Part shown: piece after piece, positions 1 to 10,700 of the stretch
How the letters are laid out: each line of letters begins with the position of its first letter
Numbering within the stretch: the first letter of the stretch is position 1
DNA from: Liolophura sinensis
Lineage: Eukaryota > Mollusca > Polyplacophora > Chitonida > Chitonidae
Assembly (NCBI RefSeq): GCF_032854445.1
Contig: NC_088298.1
Coordinates: forward strand, 21,163,295 to 21,227,294
Length of the DNA stretch: 64,000 bases
Direction: 5' to 3'
Notes under the pieces: generated by a model
What the model saw: only the letters and a program-made list of their open reading frames with translations
What the model was told of the DNA's origin: nothing
Databases searched by the model: none
Translations under genes and position numbers: made by a program

Positions 1-449
1 AAGTTATTACATGTGATGGATCTATCACATCCAATATCCCACAACCCCTTCACATGACAACGTTACTTTTCATTCCATTCCTAGTGAAAGCCAATGCGAC
101 GTCATGACGTCACAAAACATTCGGGACATTGACGTCATTTTATTGACGGCCAAATGTTCCGTTCCTAACTCATTATGATGACGTTACATTAAAGACAGTA
201 CGACGTTACAATAGAAATTGATACATTGTAACGATGTAGACGTTACGCTACAATACATTCTTGAAGTAACAATGGTTCGAGGTCCTGCTTCGCACTCGCG
301 CCACCTCACGGGATTAAAAATATGCTGCCTCCCCATTACTGGGAACGTGCATAGGCGCCAGTCATTATATATATTAATAAAAAATCTTCCAAATGGATAC
401 CATCTTTCCAATTTGATTTTATAGAGTATAAGAGTATACAGATTATTCT

Positions 450-600
450 GGAAATTATTTATTCATTTGAATGGTGTTTTACAGCGTACTGAAGAACGTT
501 TCACTTATACGACAACATCATGTCGTGAGAAAACCAAACAGAGCAAGTTGCAGGCAGGCCTTCCCACGTACAACCGAGGAGAAAGCCAGCCTGATATTCA
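450..600 (-). mobile_element. SINE-1, 3' part
   Basis: Minus-strand copy of the SINE-1 family: reversed AAATA tail, then GGTGTTTTACAGCGTACT, TTTCACTTATACGAC and CCCACGTACAACCGAGG landmarks. The tRNA-like head is missing or unrecognisable. Confidence 0.65.
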
Positions 601-927
601 GATAAATAGTCGGCGGAATGGGATACCCGCAGAAGTCCGAAGCGGGACGTATTACGTCATTTCAGTGACGCTGAATATTCCACTGGAGCGTCAGCAGCAT
701 GACGTCACAATGCGCAGTCCAAATACATCAGCACGCATCATGTTTTGCGTCGCATAACAAAATACGTGACGTGGAAGTCCTATATCACACTAGCTCAACC
801 TGTTATGAGAGGAAAATCTGCCGGTACCGCATTATCGCGTTAAGACAAGTCATCCATTCATTCATTAAATCGTTCATTCATTCATTCATTCCAACGTTAA
901 AGATTCCCTTCCTTACCCCTTATATTC

Positions 928-975
928 GATTTGATTTATTTATTTGATTGGTGTTTTACGCCGTATTCGGTTTGA
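928..975 (-). mobile_element. SINE-1 tail fragment
   Basis: Only the reversed tail and the GATTGGTGTTTTACGCCGTA end of SINE-1 remain. Confidence 0.5.
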
Positions 976-2682
976 ATACCTTGTGATTACGTGTATATAG
1001 ACCTTCAATCATATATATGATGAAGATTTACATCGTATATCCGTTCTTATTTATTCCCAAACTCGTATTGAGATAACTTCCCCATCAAATTAAGCTAATG
1101 TAAAGAATCTCGTTTCCTCACTGAGGATCCACTGAGCCATACACATACTTACAGCATGGAATAGTTAAGATCTTTCTCCCCACCTCATCTTTTTCTGTCC
1201 TTTGCTTAGCCCTTTGATGGTATTGATATCATCCGACCTGCTGGTGCTATTCCTATATCAGCCTGTCATTTCATCGATAACCGCACTAACGCGAGAAGGG
1301 TGGGATTATAGTCCAGTGTGACAACTACTGACATCTCTCACTGGTTTGTTCATATGCATGCCACTCTCATCAGAGAGTTATATCCAAGGCTTCTATATAT
1401 ACCCGAGTATACGAGTCGCAAAGGTATCTGATGCAAACACACTGGTCAGAGTCGATATCCCGATATAAGTTCATGTAGAAAAGTCTCTAGACCTACATTA
1501 TCAAGTCAGAGTTTAAATCCGGAAACATCTGGATTCGATTAAGATAGACTTAACCGGCAATGTCCACTGAGTGAAGCCCAGGGCGTAGTTCAGGGTTCAT
1601 GCACTGTTCCAACGCGCACAGGTACCACTGTACCCTTGCGTCAGCGAGCTTCTGGCTTTGTTGACGTCGTAATAAGCACGCAAGCCTCCCATCCGACGTC
1701 GTTTTAGGGAACGTAAGGTAATCATATGACGCCCAGGTAATGCATTCCCGCCAGGTGTAAACGGCTAGCAAGGCAGACGACTGTGAGATTTCCCAGGTAT
1801 ATCGAAAGGAGAAATCAATATCCAACTGCACGGCATTATTGAACGGAAGGCTTTTCTATAGCTATTTTACCTTCTGTCCGACCCACGTGATCTGGTGTCA
1901 GCTAGTCAAATCTTTTCATCCTTGGCTTAATATGAGTGCTAATGAGGCCCGCGGTTGCGTCATTCAGTATACTTATTCGGAAGCCATGTAAGGCGTACGT
2001 AGTTATTATAACCGCTGATTTGATAACTGGTGTGCGATTTCAAGACAATCGCATGGAAATCCCAGGTGAAAATAATACAATCGAAAATAGCTGAGATGTC
2101 ATTATTTGCGATGACGTCAGTATGGCTGTGTTGGAAAATGTTGCCTCGGAACACAAATAGCTCTGCCATTCACTTATACTTAATGAAAGATGTCACTAAC
2201 AACCACTAACAATATTAAAAACTAAACAAAAATATCCTCAAGGATAAATTTCTAATAAACAAGCTTACCAGTAGCCAGTTTGTGGGATATTTCGGTTCGA
2301 TCTCAAGTTAGGTCAAGCGAGAAGCCCTTACAACTGGCAGTTTTGCTATTCAATAGTTTTGCAGGCCAAGTGGTACAAGCGTACACCTCGTCTGTACGAA
2401 GATCGCGGATAGAATCTCGACCCAGCTCGTAACAAAGACTTTAGCATCGGTAATCTTGTTTCTTCGGCACTCGGCGCTCAGCAGCCGAAAGGATAAAGGC
2501 CACAAAAGATCTGGTCAACTGCAATATTTATGCAGATCATACCTATATAGTGTTTTTAGTATATGATCTTCCAGTGAGGCAGCAGAGTAAGAAATGGCGA
2601 CATTGAAATTGACCATCTATAAGGCTACACAGTAGTGAGATGAATGAAGTATTGCTAAACGTGGCGTTAAACCCATGGCGAG
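976..2682. other. Non-coding, nothing recognised
   Basis: No frame above 93 codons, no known repeat family and no conserved motif that I can name. The frame at 1550-1831 (minus, 93 codons) has no recognisable domain. Confidence 0.4.
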
Positions 2683-2868
2683 ACGATGCCACCAGAGTGC
2701 TGCTGCCACTGAAATTTCATACCGAAGACGCCAGAATTGACACCCCACGCCGCAACATTATACTGACAAGGGGGTCAACCAGTCCTGTTTCCTTGCTCTA
2801 ACTTCCCAGTGCTGAGCGCCCAGCGAGTTAGCAACAAGAACCATTTTTAGGGTCTTTGGTATGACCAG
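2683..2868 (-). mobile_element. SINE-3 fragment
   Basis: Reverse-orientation SINE-3 body: CTGCCACTGAAATTTCAT, CCGAAGACGCCAGA, GGTCAACCAGTCCTG and AGTGCTGAGCGCCCAGCGAG landmarks. It ends at GTCTTTGGTATGACC before an A-rich stretch, and the tRNA-like head is absent. Confidence 0.65.
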
Positions 2869-3859
2869 AAAAAAAAAATAAACCACATGTTATCCAAAGA
2901 TAATTCTCCTTTGATGGTAGTAGATATTGGTTGCTTACCCATGGATCTCTCCCAGTTCAGCTCGTCTGGTAATATTTTATTTATTGATTTATATTTTAGT
3001 TGTCCGTATCCTGCCTAGCACTCAGTTTGTTTACTCCCGAGTTTTTCTTTTTTATGTGTCTGGGCATGTGACTAGAGTGCCCTGGGGTAAATCACCAACC
3101 CTTGACACGTAGGTGACTAACTTTCCCACTTGCACACAAAATTGGTAGAATACAAATGGTCTTCGGCGAACGTGGCGGAATCGACAAATTCACTGTCCAA
3201 GTCTGGCGTTGAAGCCGCGCCTATTGTCACATAGCAATTGAAACACCGTATACAAGAATACATCCCTAATATCCTGGAGGTGGAGTCCATTTACAGGTGA
3301 CGCTAGAGCATATAAATCATCACATTTCAGTGGCCTAAGTGACAGACAAACCAGCAGGAGCTGGATTCGAACGCGTGACGTCACTGGTCATAGGCTCGTT
3401 GCCTTTCATGAAATCGCATTGTGTAAACGGGCTATATAGGAAAGGCTACCATGTCAAAACCTGTATACACGTTACCAACATAGGCCACAATATACATGTT
3501 ATTATCACCACTAGTAATGATGGTTTTGTTGTCTTGGCAACTGTATACATACTTCTTCTTTGGGTTACCACCATGACATCAAGACAATATTGATTGATTC
3601 CTCGTGACATTACGTGATCTCGTGTGGAACGTTTTAGTATAAGCGAACATCAGAGCGTATTGACAGAGTCGTTCGTAATGACAAATCAATACGCTCTCAG
3701 AATGCATACTACAGAATGGGAGGCGTGCATGGTTAAAGACTTCTTAAGAGACACCTGCTCAGATTGCTTAAATACGGCAGTAAATATTTTGTTATGCTTT
3801 TTTTTTCACCTGATAAATGATAATTTAAGCCCCTGATGCAGGCAGTTTACGTACAACAT
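2869..3859. other. Non-coding, nothing recognised
   Basis: Short frames only (84 codons or fewer). I saw no repeat shared with the rest of the window. Confidence 0.35.
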
Positions 3860-3947
3860 ATACAGACAGCTGCATATAGGTGACTGGCTGAAAGAAGACT
3901 ATAGTGACGTGGTAGTGGCTCCACGTTACTGTTACGCCACGGTGCTA
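3860..3947 (-). mobile_element. MITE-C terminal fragment
   Basis: The stretch containing GGTGACTGGCTGAAAGAAG and GTGACGTGGTAGTGGCTCCA matches the outer end of the MITE-C copy near 18600-19030. MITE-A copy 1 starts at its edge. Confidence 0.45.
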
Positions 3948-4214
3948 CACTAAAAAAAAAATTAGTCTGTTAATTTTAACAGGAAGTCTGTTGTCTGAGT
4001 GATGCTAGAAGATATTCTGCTGTGGTAGCAAATTGAATAAAATTGAATATGTTCTGTTAATATATATTCTATTAACTCATCATAAAGATTCTATTAGACT
4101 AACAGGACAGTATGTTGAATATGACAGAATATTGTGTTATAATAACAGAATACATTCTAGCATCACTCAGATAACATGTTTTCTGTTAAGCGTAACAGAT
4201 TAATTTTTAGAGTG
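3948..4214. mobile_element. MITE-A copy 1 (palindromic, TA-flanked)
   Basis: A 267 bp imperfect palindrome beginning CACTAAAAAA and ending AGAGTG, with TA on both sides (3946-3947 and 4215-4216). The left arm (CTGTTGTCTGAGTGATGCTA) is matched in reverse by TAGCATCACTCAGATAAC near the right end. TA duplication fits Tc1/mariner-type integration. No coding capacity. Confidence 0.8.
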
Positions 4215-4509
4215 TAGTGAGAATGACGTAAGGCCTGCTCACACGAGGAATGTCCTGCGCACGCATACATTAAAGAGAAAGAAAACGTCACCTGTACGCC
4301 AGATGGAAAAGCTTTAAACACTTTTCATAAAACAGTTCCATTTATTTAAAAAAAAATTCAAACTAGTTAAATGCATTTGAAACTTTTGTTTCTACGGTGC
4401 CCCATTTCTGAATGTACACACAGATTGCTACATTTCACCATTTAAAAAAGCATAATAAATATATATGTCTACGAATGCATTCGCCGAATGTACCTTAAAT
4501 CGAACCATA

Positions 4510-4717
4510 TTTCAAGCAAAAATGGTGGGAGGAAATCGGGCAGAGCCGGGGGGAACCCACGGCCAGTATTCACAGACTGCTGCCCGACATTCCCACGTAC
4601 GACAGAGGAGGACACCAGTATTAACTATACGAATTCACAGCGATCGCGTGGTAAGAGGCTTTTGGGTCATTTTGCTGTGCCGGCACGCTATAACAACTAG
4701 GCCACGGAGGCCCATCT
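4510..4717 (-). mobile_element. SINE-1 copy
   Basis: Minus-strand SINE-1 with body (ATGGTGGGAGGAAATCGGGC, CCCACGTACGAC) and the reversed tRNA-like head ending GGCCACGGAGGCCC at 4716. The tail end is diverged. Confidence 0.75.
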
Positions 4718-5183
4718 ACAGAATTTTTCCGGACGCTCGCACTCTCGGAGGGCCTTATATAGAAGCGCCTAGACACTGTGTGGTGACATCAAATAATATA
4801 ACCTAAAGGGCTACAGACATTTTCGTCTAACTCTTTAAACCAACCTTTAAAGTGGAATTCTTAGGAGGTTATGTGACACGCAATAATATTAGAAAGGTAC
4901 ATACGCGTCCTTAAGCATGCACATGTGGCTGAAAGGCAAAACAGGGTTCGCGTGACGTCAGCGGAGACAGCTGCGTTCTCGGGTTACAGAAATAATTCAA
5001 CTCTCATTGGATAAACTTGATAAGGCACGGTGACGCTTCCGATTTTCTCAACGTGCGAATTTTAGCCTACTTTAAACTATGATTTCTCGGTTATGCAACA
5101 TCCCAAAATTGGCCTAAAGGCGCGTTTTTAAAAAATTATGCGAGACATTTTATCGATATACACTGTATTATTTTAATTCTCAG

Positions 5184-5426
5184 GGGGCCTCCGTGGCTCA
5201 GTTGGTTAGCGCGCTAGCGCAGCGTTATGACCCAGGAGTCTCTCACCAATGCGGTCGCTGTGAGTTCCGGTCGTACGTGGGAAGGTCTGACAGCAACCTG
5301 TGTATGGCCGTGGGTTTCCCCCGGGCTCTGCCCGGTTTCCTCCCTCTATAATGCTGGCCGCCGTCGTATAAGTGAAATATTCTTGAGTACGGCGTAAAAC
5401 ACAAATCAAATAAATAAATAAATAAA
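5184..5426 (+). mobile_element. SINE-1, full length with 12 bp target-site duplication
   Basis: The copy begins GGGGCCTCCGTGGCTCAG and ends in an AAATA tail. The head has a pol III A-box-like TGGCTCAGTTGG, but the B-box region is shortened by a deletion around GTGAGTTCCGGTC. Direct repeats TTTAATTCTCAG flank it at 5172-5183 and 5427-5438, showing target-primed insertion. Confidence 0.9.
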
Positions 5427-5438
5427 TTTAATTCTCAG

Positions 5439-6061
5439 AGTAAAATAACTTAAATGGCACTTAAATGCTCCCCGCCAATAATCTCAAGAGCAATTTTAAA
5501 AAAAATGACGTTTAATAAAAACCTCTAGGAAAATATATAAGAAATTAGAACTCAATCATATTTAGAAAGGCACTCAGCAATTTGTAATGATGTCATTTGT
5601 CAATATGTTCTTTTGAAACTGATTTTCGCCTCATATGCCATACACAACTTGTGCAGTTGGCGCTATATACCCCATTTCAAACCTATGACGCTAAGCGGGT
5701 ATTCATGGACAATGACGTCATTGTGTACAACATGCAGGGTAATAACTGCACGAGAATGTACATAAGGTGACGTCATCTATAGGTACCAATCCTGAAAGCG
5801 TTTGTAATACAGGCTGAATGGCAACAAATGTGTCTATAGGCAGATTCAGTACTCGGTCCATTACCGACTGCACGAAGTACAGGCCGCGCAATGCATAATG
5901 GGTAGCGGTGGGGTGGTAAGTTGGAGTAGGACTGTATTATGATATCTCCATAACTGTCTTACCGTGAACTACAGAAAAAGAAAACAGCCAAAGAATTAAA
6001 GGAGTGTCGTGAACGGAACATCGATGACAGTGGCAGGAAAGTCGATGTTTTGTCTTGACCA
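5439..6061. other. Non-coding, nothing recognised
   Basis: No frame of note. Contains several GACGTCA motifs (for example near 5715 and 5770) in otherwise unremarkable sequence. Confidence 0.35.
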
Positions 6062-6358
6062 GTCGATCATTTTGACGTAGGGCACAATGTGGCGGACAAT
6101 TTTACTGTCCTTGGACGGTCGGTAAGCCGTGAAATGCTCGACAGTTACCGGAGTCTTCACAGGATTTTAGAAGGATGGACGAAAGATAATCGCAAGGTTC
6201 CCGAATTCGACCTGCCTGAACTAAAGAGCTACCTCATCGAGGTTATGAATGGCAACAGATATGTCTATAACGCGGTTCATTCAACTTTTCTATATTATAT
6301 CATAGGCCTGTATAAAATGGATTTAGTCCTTGATCCCTTTTGTGGAACGGCATCATAG
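6062..6358 (+). other. Weak candidate terminal exon
   Basis: An open stretch of about 98 codons follows a plausible acceptor (TTTTGTCTTGACCAG) and ends in TAG. The only in-frame ATG is internal (about residue 15 of the open stretch), so it is not a complete gene. The conceptual product is mixed polar/hydrophobic and unrecognised. Bases 6245-6270 resemble 5818-5843, an upstream non-coding stretch. Chance cannot be excluded. Confidence 0.15.
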
Positions 6359-7264
6359 TATAGGTACTTGCTTGATCGGCTAAAATACTTCACTGTTATA
6401 TATAGGGGCCTATCAGCTATCTGTACATAACATTAAACATTTACTCTTGGTATTACTGGCCGATTCCTGTATTTAATCGCTCTTAGTAGCTGGTGAAAAA
6501 GTATCAAACTAAACTTAAATCTTTGTTGGATATGCCTACATTCTTATTTAACTGGATTATGATCCTGGTCGCTGTTTCTGCGTTGAAGCTATTTACCTAA
6601 CGATTTATATTGTTACATTTGTGTTATAACGGCTGATCAAACTTAAACTGATTCAGTGAGTTATAGGCCTACAATTATTTATTTATTTACCTGTTTGATT
6701 GGTGTTTTGCACCGATGAATAAGTAAATAAATTAGCTCTTTTACGGTTCTCTTAAGGTAAAGCTACCCATCTGGTATTTCACTGCGATCTTAGAAAAGCC
6801 AAATAAATTCAAGTGAAATTTGGACATGACGATGCTTAATTTAAAGACTAAAATTAAAATTATGAATGCAGGTCATATATAAAACAGAATAATGTGTGTC
6901 GTTTTGTGTATAATAATATCAATGAATAAGAATAGATTGACTTTGTGATCCAGAATTTGCCATTGGTGGTTTTCTCGATCTATCCATCCATAAAACACTG
7001 CTAGCTAGTTTTTCTAACTTTTTTCTTTACTTTAAAACTTTTTTTTATAAATAATTATTTATTTATGTAGTTATGCTGAACTGTCTAGAACTCGTAATGC
7101 CAGTGTGTAAGTTAAAGGTAATAATTCACAACTGATGAATAGTCATACCTTGATGTTACTCACACGTTTACTATAAACTCCTCTCAGGGTCTATTTCCAC
7201 TGAATGGTTCAAAAGCGAATCAATACAAGCAGAATGTGGCCACGCAGCAAGTTCTTGTGGCGCT
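6359..7264. other. Non-coding upstream of the FKBP14-like gene
   Basis: AT-rich sequence with a short SINE-1 tail fragment at about 6674-6715 (TGATTGGTGTTTTGCACCG). Nothing else recognised. Confidence 0.35.
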
Positions 7265-7501
7265 TTCCCATTGGCCAGCTGTGACATACCTCTGCAATCC
7301 ATAGCCAATGACAGAAGCGGGCACAAGCAGCGTCGGGTCAACACAACCTGGATTGTGCTGTTGACACGTGGAAAGTTTGCTCGATAAAAACTTTCTCCCA
7401 AAAGGTTTTTAAAAATTCATTACTTTTTTAAGCTCACAGGTGTGTGAAGTGACAGAGTTTCTGAACATCTGAAGCCGACGTGAACTCCATCGCAGAGTGA
7501 A
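7265..7501 (+). promoter_or_regulatory. Putative promoter and 5' UTR of the FKBP14-like gene
   Basis: The 240 bases upstream of the start codon contain an inverted CCAAT box (ATTGG, 7270-7274), a direct CCAAT (7305-7309), an E-box CACGTG (7365-7370) and a TATA-like GATAAAAA near 7383. The arrangement resembles ER-stress gene promoters, but no exact CCAAT-N9-CCACG element was found. The transcription start is not determined. Confidence 0.35.
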
Positions 7502-7752
7502 ATGGCCGTGCGCGAAAGTTTGCGATGCCTTTGTGCAGCGGGTTTGTTTATTTTCGTTTTGAACTGCAGTATGATAGTTTGTGAAGACGATTTGAAAGAT
7601 ACCCAGGACGCAGAGGAAGGGCTTGAACAACTGAAAGTGGACATAGTATACCACCCAGGGGAAGACAAATGTGAAAGGGTGGCCAAAAATGGCGATCAGT
7701 TGAAAATGCACTATACTGGGAAACTGTTGGATGGAAAAAAATTCGACTCCAG
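7502..7752 (+). CDS. FKBP14: FKBP14-like exon 1
   Basis: This exon encodes residues 1-83 and two bases of Ser84: the signal peptide, an acidic linker and the first FKBP strands up to the FDS motif. The donor reads AG|GTTGGT. Translation past the donor meets a stop at about 7811 with no FKBP similarity, which confirms that the exon ends here. Confidence 0.93.
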
Positions 7753-10700
7753 GTTGGTTTGCAAACATAATGCCTTCAAATTAAATTTTTATAACTCTAA
7801 TAAATGTAGATAGAGACTGGCAAACTTTTGAACTACATTGGCCTACTGTAGTTTTTAAGATGAGGTTTTTGTAGGCCTACCTCACATGGTAGAGTGACGT
7901 CAATTTATTGTACTTTTTTTTTTACAATGAACATCTGAGAATTAAGGAGGTAACTGTCAGTGACTAGCAAAAGCATGCATCAACGGTGTCTTTAAAACTG
8001 TAGAATTTGGATAATCAGTTCGTTACCAGCCTGTATAAATTTCTATTTCCGTTAGTTGTAATATGAAGATAAAGTAGCCCAGCGCCAGTGGAGAGTCAAG
8101 ACCTGAGGACCATGAAGCAATATGGGACCTAACTCAAAATTTTAAAATCACTTTAACATTGCTATTTCTTATGTAACAGAGTCAAAATGTTGCTTGACAG
8201 CGTAAATTCTGGGTAAGTTATTGTAAAACAAATATCATCTAAAATAACGGAAAAGAACATCCAAGTTTAATGATTGAAATTTTGACTTAAGTCCAAGATT
8301 GCTAGGTGATTCCTAGCCGGGATAACACTGTATAGGCCTACATCACAGTGCATATGAACGATCTATATTCATTTACTGATATGTCTGTACATGCTGAGAG
8401 GTTGGTGTGTATGTATCGATTGTTGCATCAGTTGAAATGTGTCCGTCTTTATATTTGTAAGTTATATTGATCTGTTGATTGAAATCCTATGTGTGAGCTG
8501 TAGTGTTTGTCAGCATACAGCAGGTTGATCTCACGGGCATGGGAAGTAAATGAAAAGTTTGTGTGTGGGGGTGGGCGTGGGGGAGGGGGCGCATTATCCC
8601 AACCAATGAGGCTTGGGTCCCCCTTCAAGGACCCAGAAGCTCTTTGACTCTACACAGCCGTACGCACGTTTTAAGAGAAAAAATATCTGTCCTCAAGGTT
8701 GTGATGAAGAAGGCCAATATGGCATATTTTCCCACAAATTTAGTTTTTGCATTGCCTCCATACTTGTATATACATACTTTCTGTTGAACTACCGATACGC
8801 GCTATGTGAATTGTGAAATATTTACTCTAATAGCGCATGCAGATAAACTGAAGAATGTTTATCATATATTGACCAGAGAAATCAGATCTGTAGGCAGTGA
8901 AGTGGAGAGGTGGTGGGGGGGGGGGGGGTTGCATACATAGGTGAGCAGAACGACTGTCTCAGTCAATTACAGGCCAGGTTCCAGGGGCCACCCAGGCCCC
9001 AGAAGCTCCGAGATTTCAGACGTTCCAAACCTTCCTGTGCCACTGGATCAGTTTCTATTGGTGCATTGAATGAAAATGTGTGTGTGTCTGTTTGTCTGTT
9101 TAAGCTAGTTTGTCTCCATCTGTGTGTTGATTGAATTGTGTCTGTCGTCTTTTTTGTCAGCATTTAGATTGTTCTTTCTCATCTTTGCATTCAGTGAAAT
9201 GTGTCTGTTAAAGTTGATCTGACTCTGTTAGTGTGTTGATTAAAATGTGTCAGTCCGTCTGTCTGTCTCTGTGTAGGTTAATCTGTCTCTGTTAGTGTGT
9301 TGATTAAATATGTCTGTCCGTCTGTATGTCTGTCTGTCTATGTTAGTGTGTTGATTTAAATATTTCTGTCCATCTGTCTGTCAGTCTCTGTGTAGGTTAA
9401 TCTGTCCCTGTTAATGTGTTGATTAAATATGTCTGTCCGTCAGTATGTCTGTATGTCTCTGTTTAGGTTGATCTGTCTATGTTAATGTGTTGATTGAAAT
9501 GTGTTTGTCTGATAGTCTGTCTGTAAATTCAGTGTCATGTCTGGTACCTGGTACATAGTCATCCAGTAAGGCAGCATTGTGCATGTATGTTGCTTTTGAT
9601 ACTCTCCTGCTGTCAGGAGAAGCTGTAAGCATGTTACATACACCTGACTCCCTGCCTATCGATGAAACAGGCTTGGTCATAACGTGATATGTTTATCTGT
9701 GTAATGAGGTCATCCTTTACATAGTTTAGGCAAGTTATCTAAAATAACCTCCTTGACTGTGTTGCACAGTTTTGCCGGATTCTGTTAAATTAAAGTTTAA
9801 ATTAATTTTTTATTTTTTTAGAAAGTTGTTTTTGGGGCTGTATCAGAGTGTAAGTTTCAACTCCAAAAGTAATATTTTGTGACATTTATTCACCACCTGA
9901 AGTACACTCTTTTGGACTTATTGTATGATGCGAGATACAGTAACGGGCTTTTGGAATAAAATATGTTGCGGTGTTGAAAAAATAAAAACCGTTGATCCTC
10001 TCGGGCCATACTTGGGATAGTTTGCCAGTAACCGGTGGATGGTTGTGGATTTCCCCCAGCCTCTGCCTGGTTTCCTCCTACCATGACGCTGGTCGACCTT
10101 ATATAAGTGAAATATTCTGGAGTACGACATTAAACACTAGTCAAATAAATAAATAAGTCTGATCCCGAAAATCCTATCTTACTCTGTTTCAGTCATGACA
10201 GGAAGGAGCCGTTTGAGTTTCAGCTGGGACAGGGTATGGTGATTAAAGGCTGGGATCAGGGTCTTATGGGAATGTGCGTGGGGGAGAAGCGTAAACTGAC
10301 GATTCCACCTCATCTGGGCTATGGGGACCAAGGGGCAGGTAAGTCTGACCAGAGGTAGTAAATCATTTACCTGAACAACTGGCTCCAGAGGTGGAAATAT
10401 TTCTGCATGTCTGAGGGTTGACTTTAATGCTATGTGCCAGACCCTAATCTAGATAATAGGGTTAGCCAGTTACCCATCCATCCATCCATCCATCCACCAC
10501 CCACCCATCCATCCATCCATCCATCCACTTGGACGCTTGATATGGAAAACTGGTACTTTTTGGACACCCTGTATTCAGCACTATAAGCATGAGAGAGACA
10601 GTTGGAAGGGAAATGTGGACACCCTGCTCTAACAAAATGGCCTCCAAAAGGGATGTTTGGACATTGGCTTGCACATTTCTGGCTAGCCCCCTGATTTAGA

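Noticed and set aside
5184-5290. tRNA-Leu-like gene
   Set aside because: A- and B-box-like motifs belong to the SINE-1 head, followed by SINE body, AAATA tail and target-site duplication.
6089-6358. Complete 89-residue small gene
   Set aside because: The apparent start is GTG, not ATG; at most it is a weak terminal-exon candidate.
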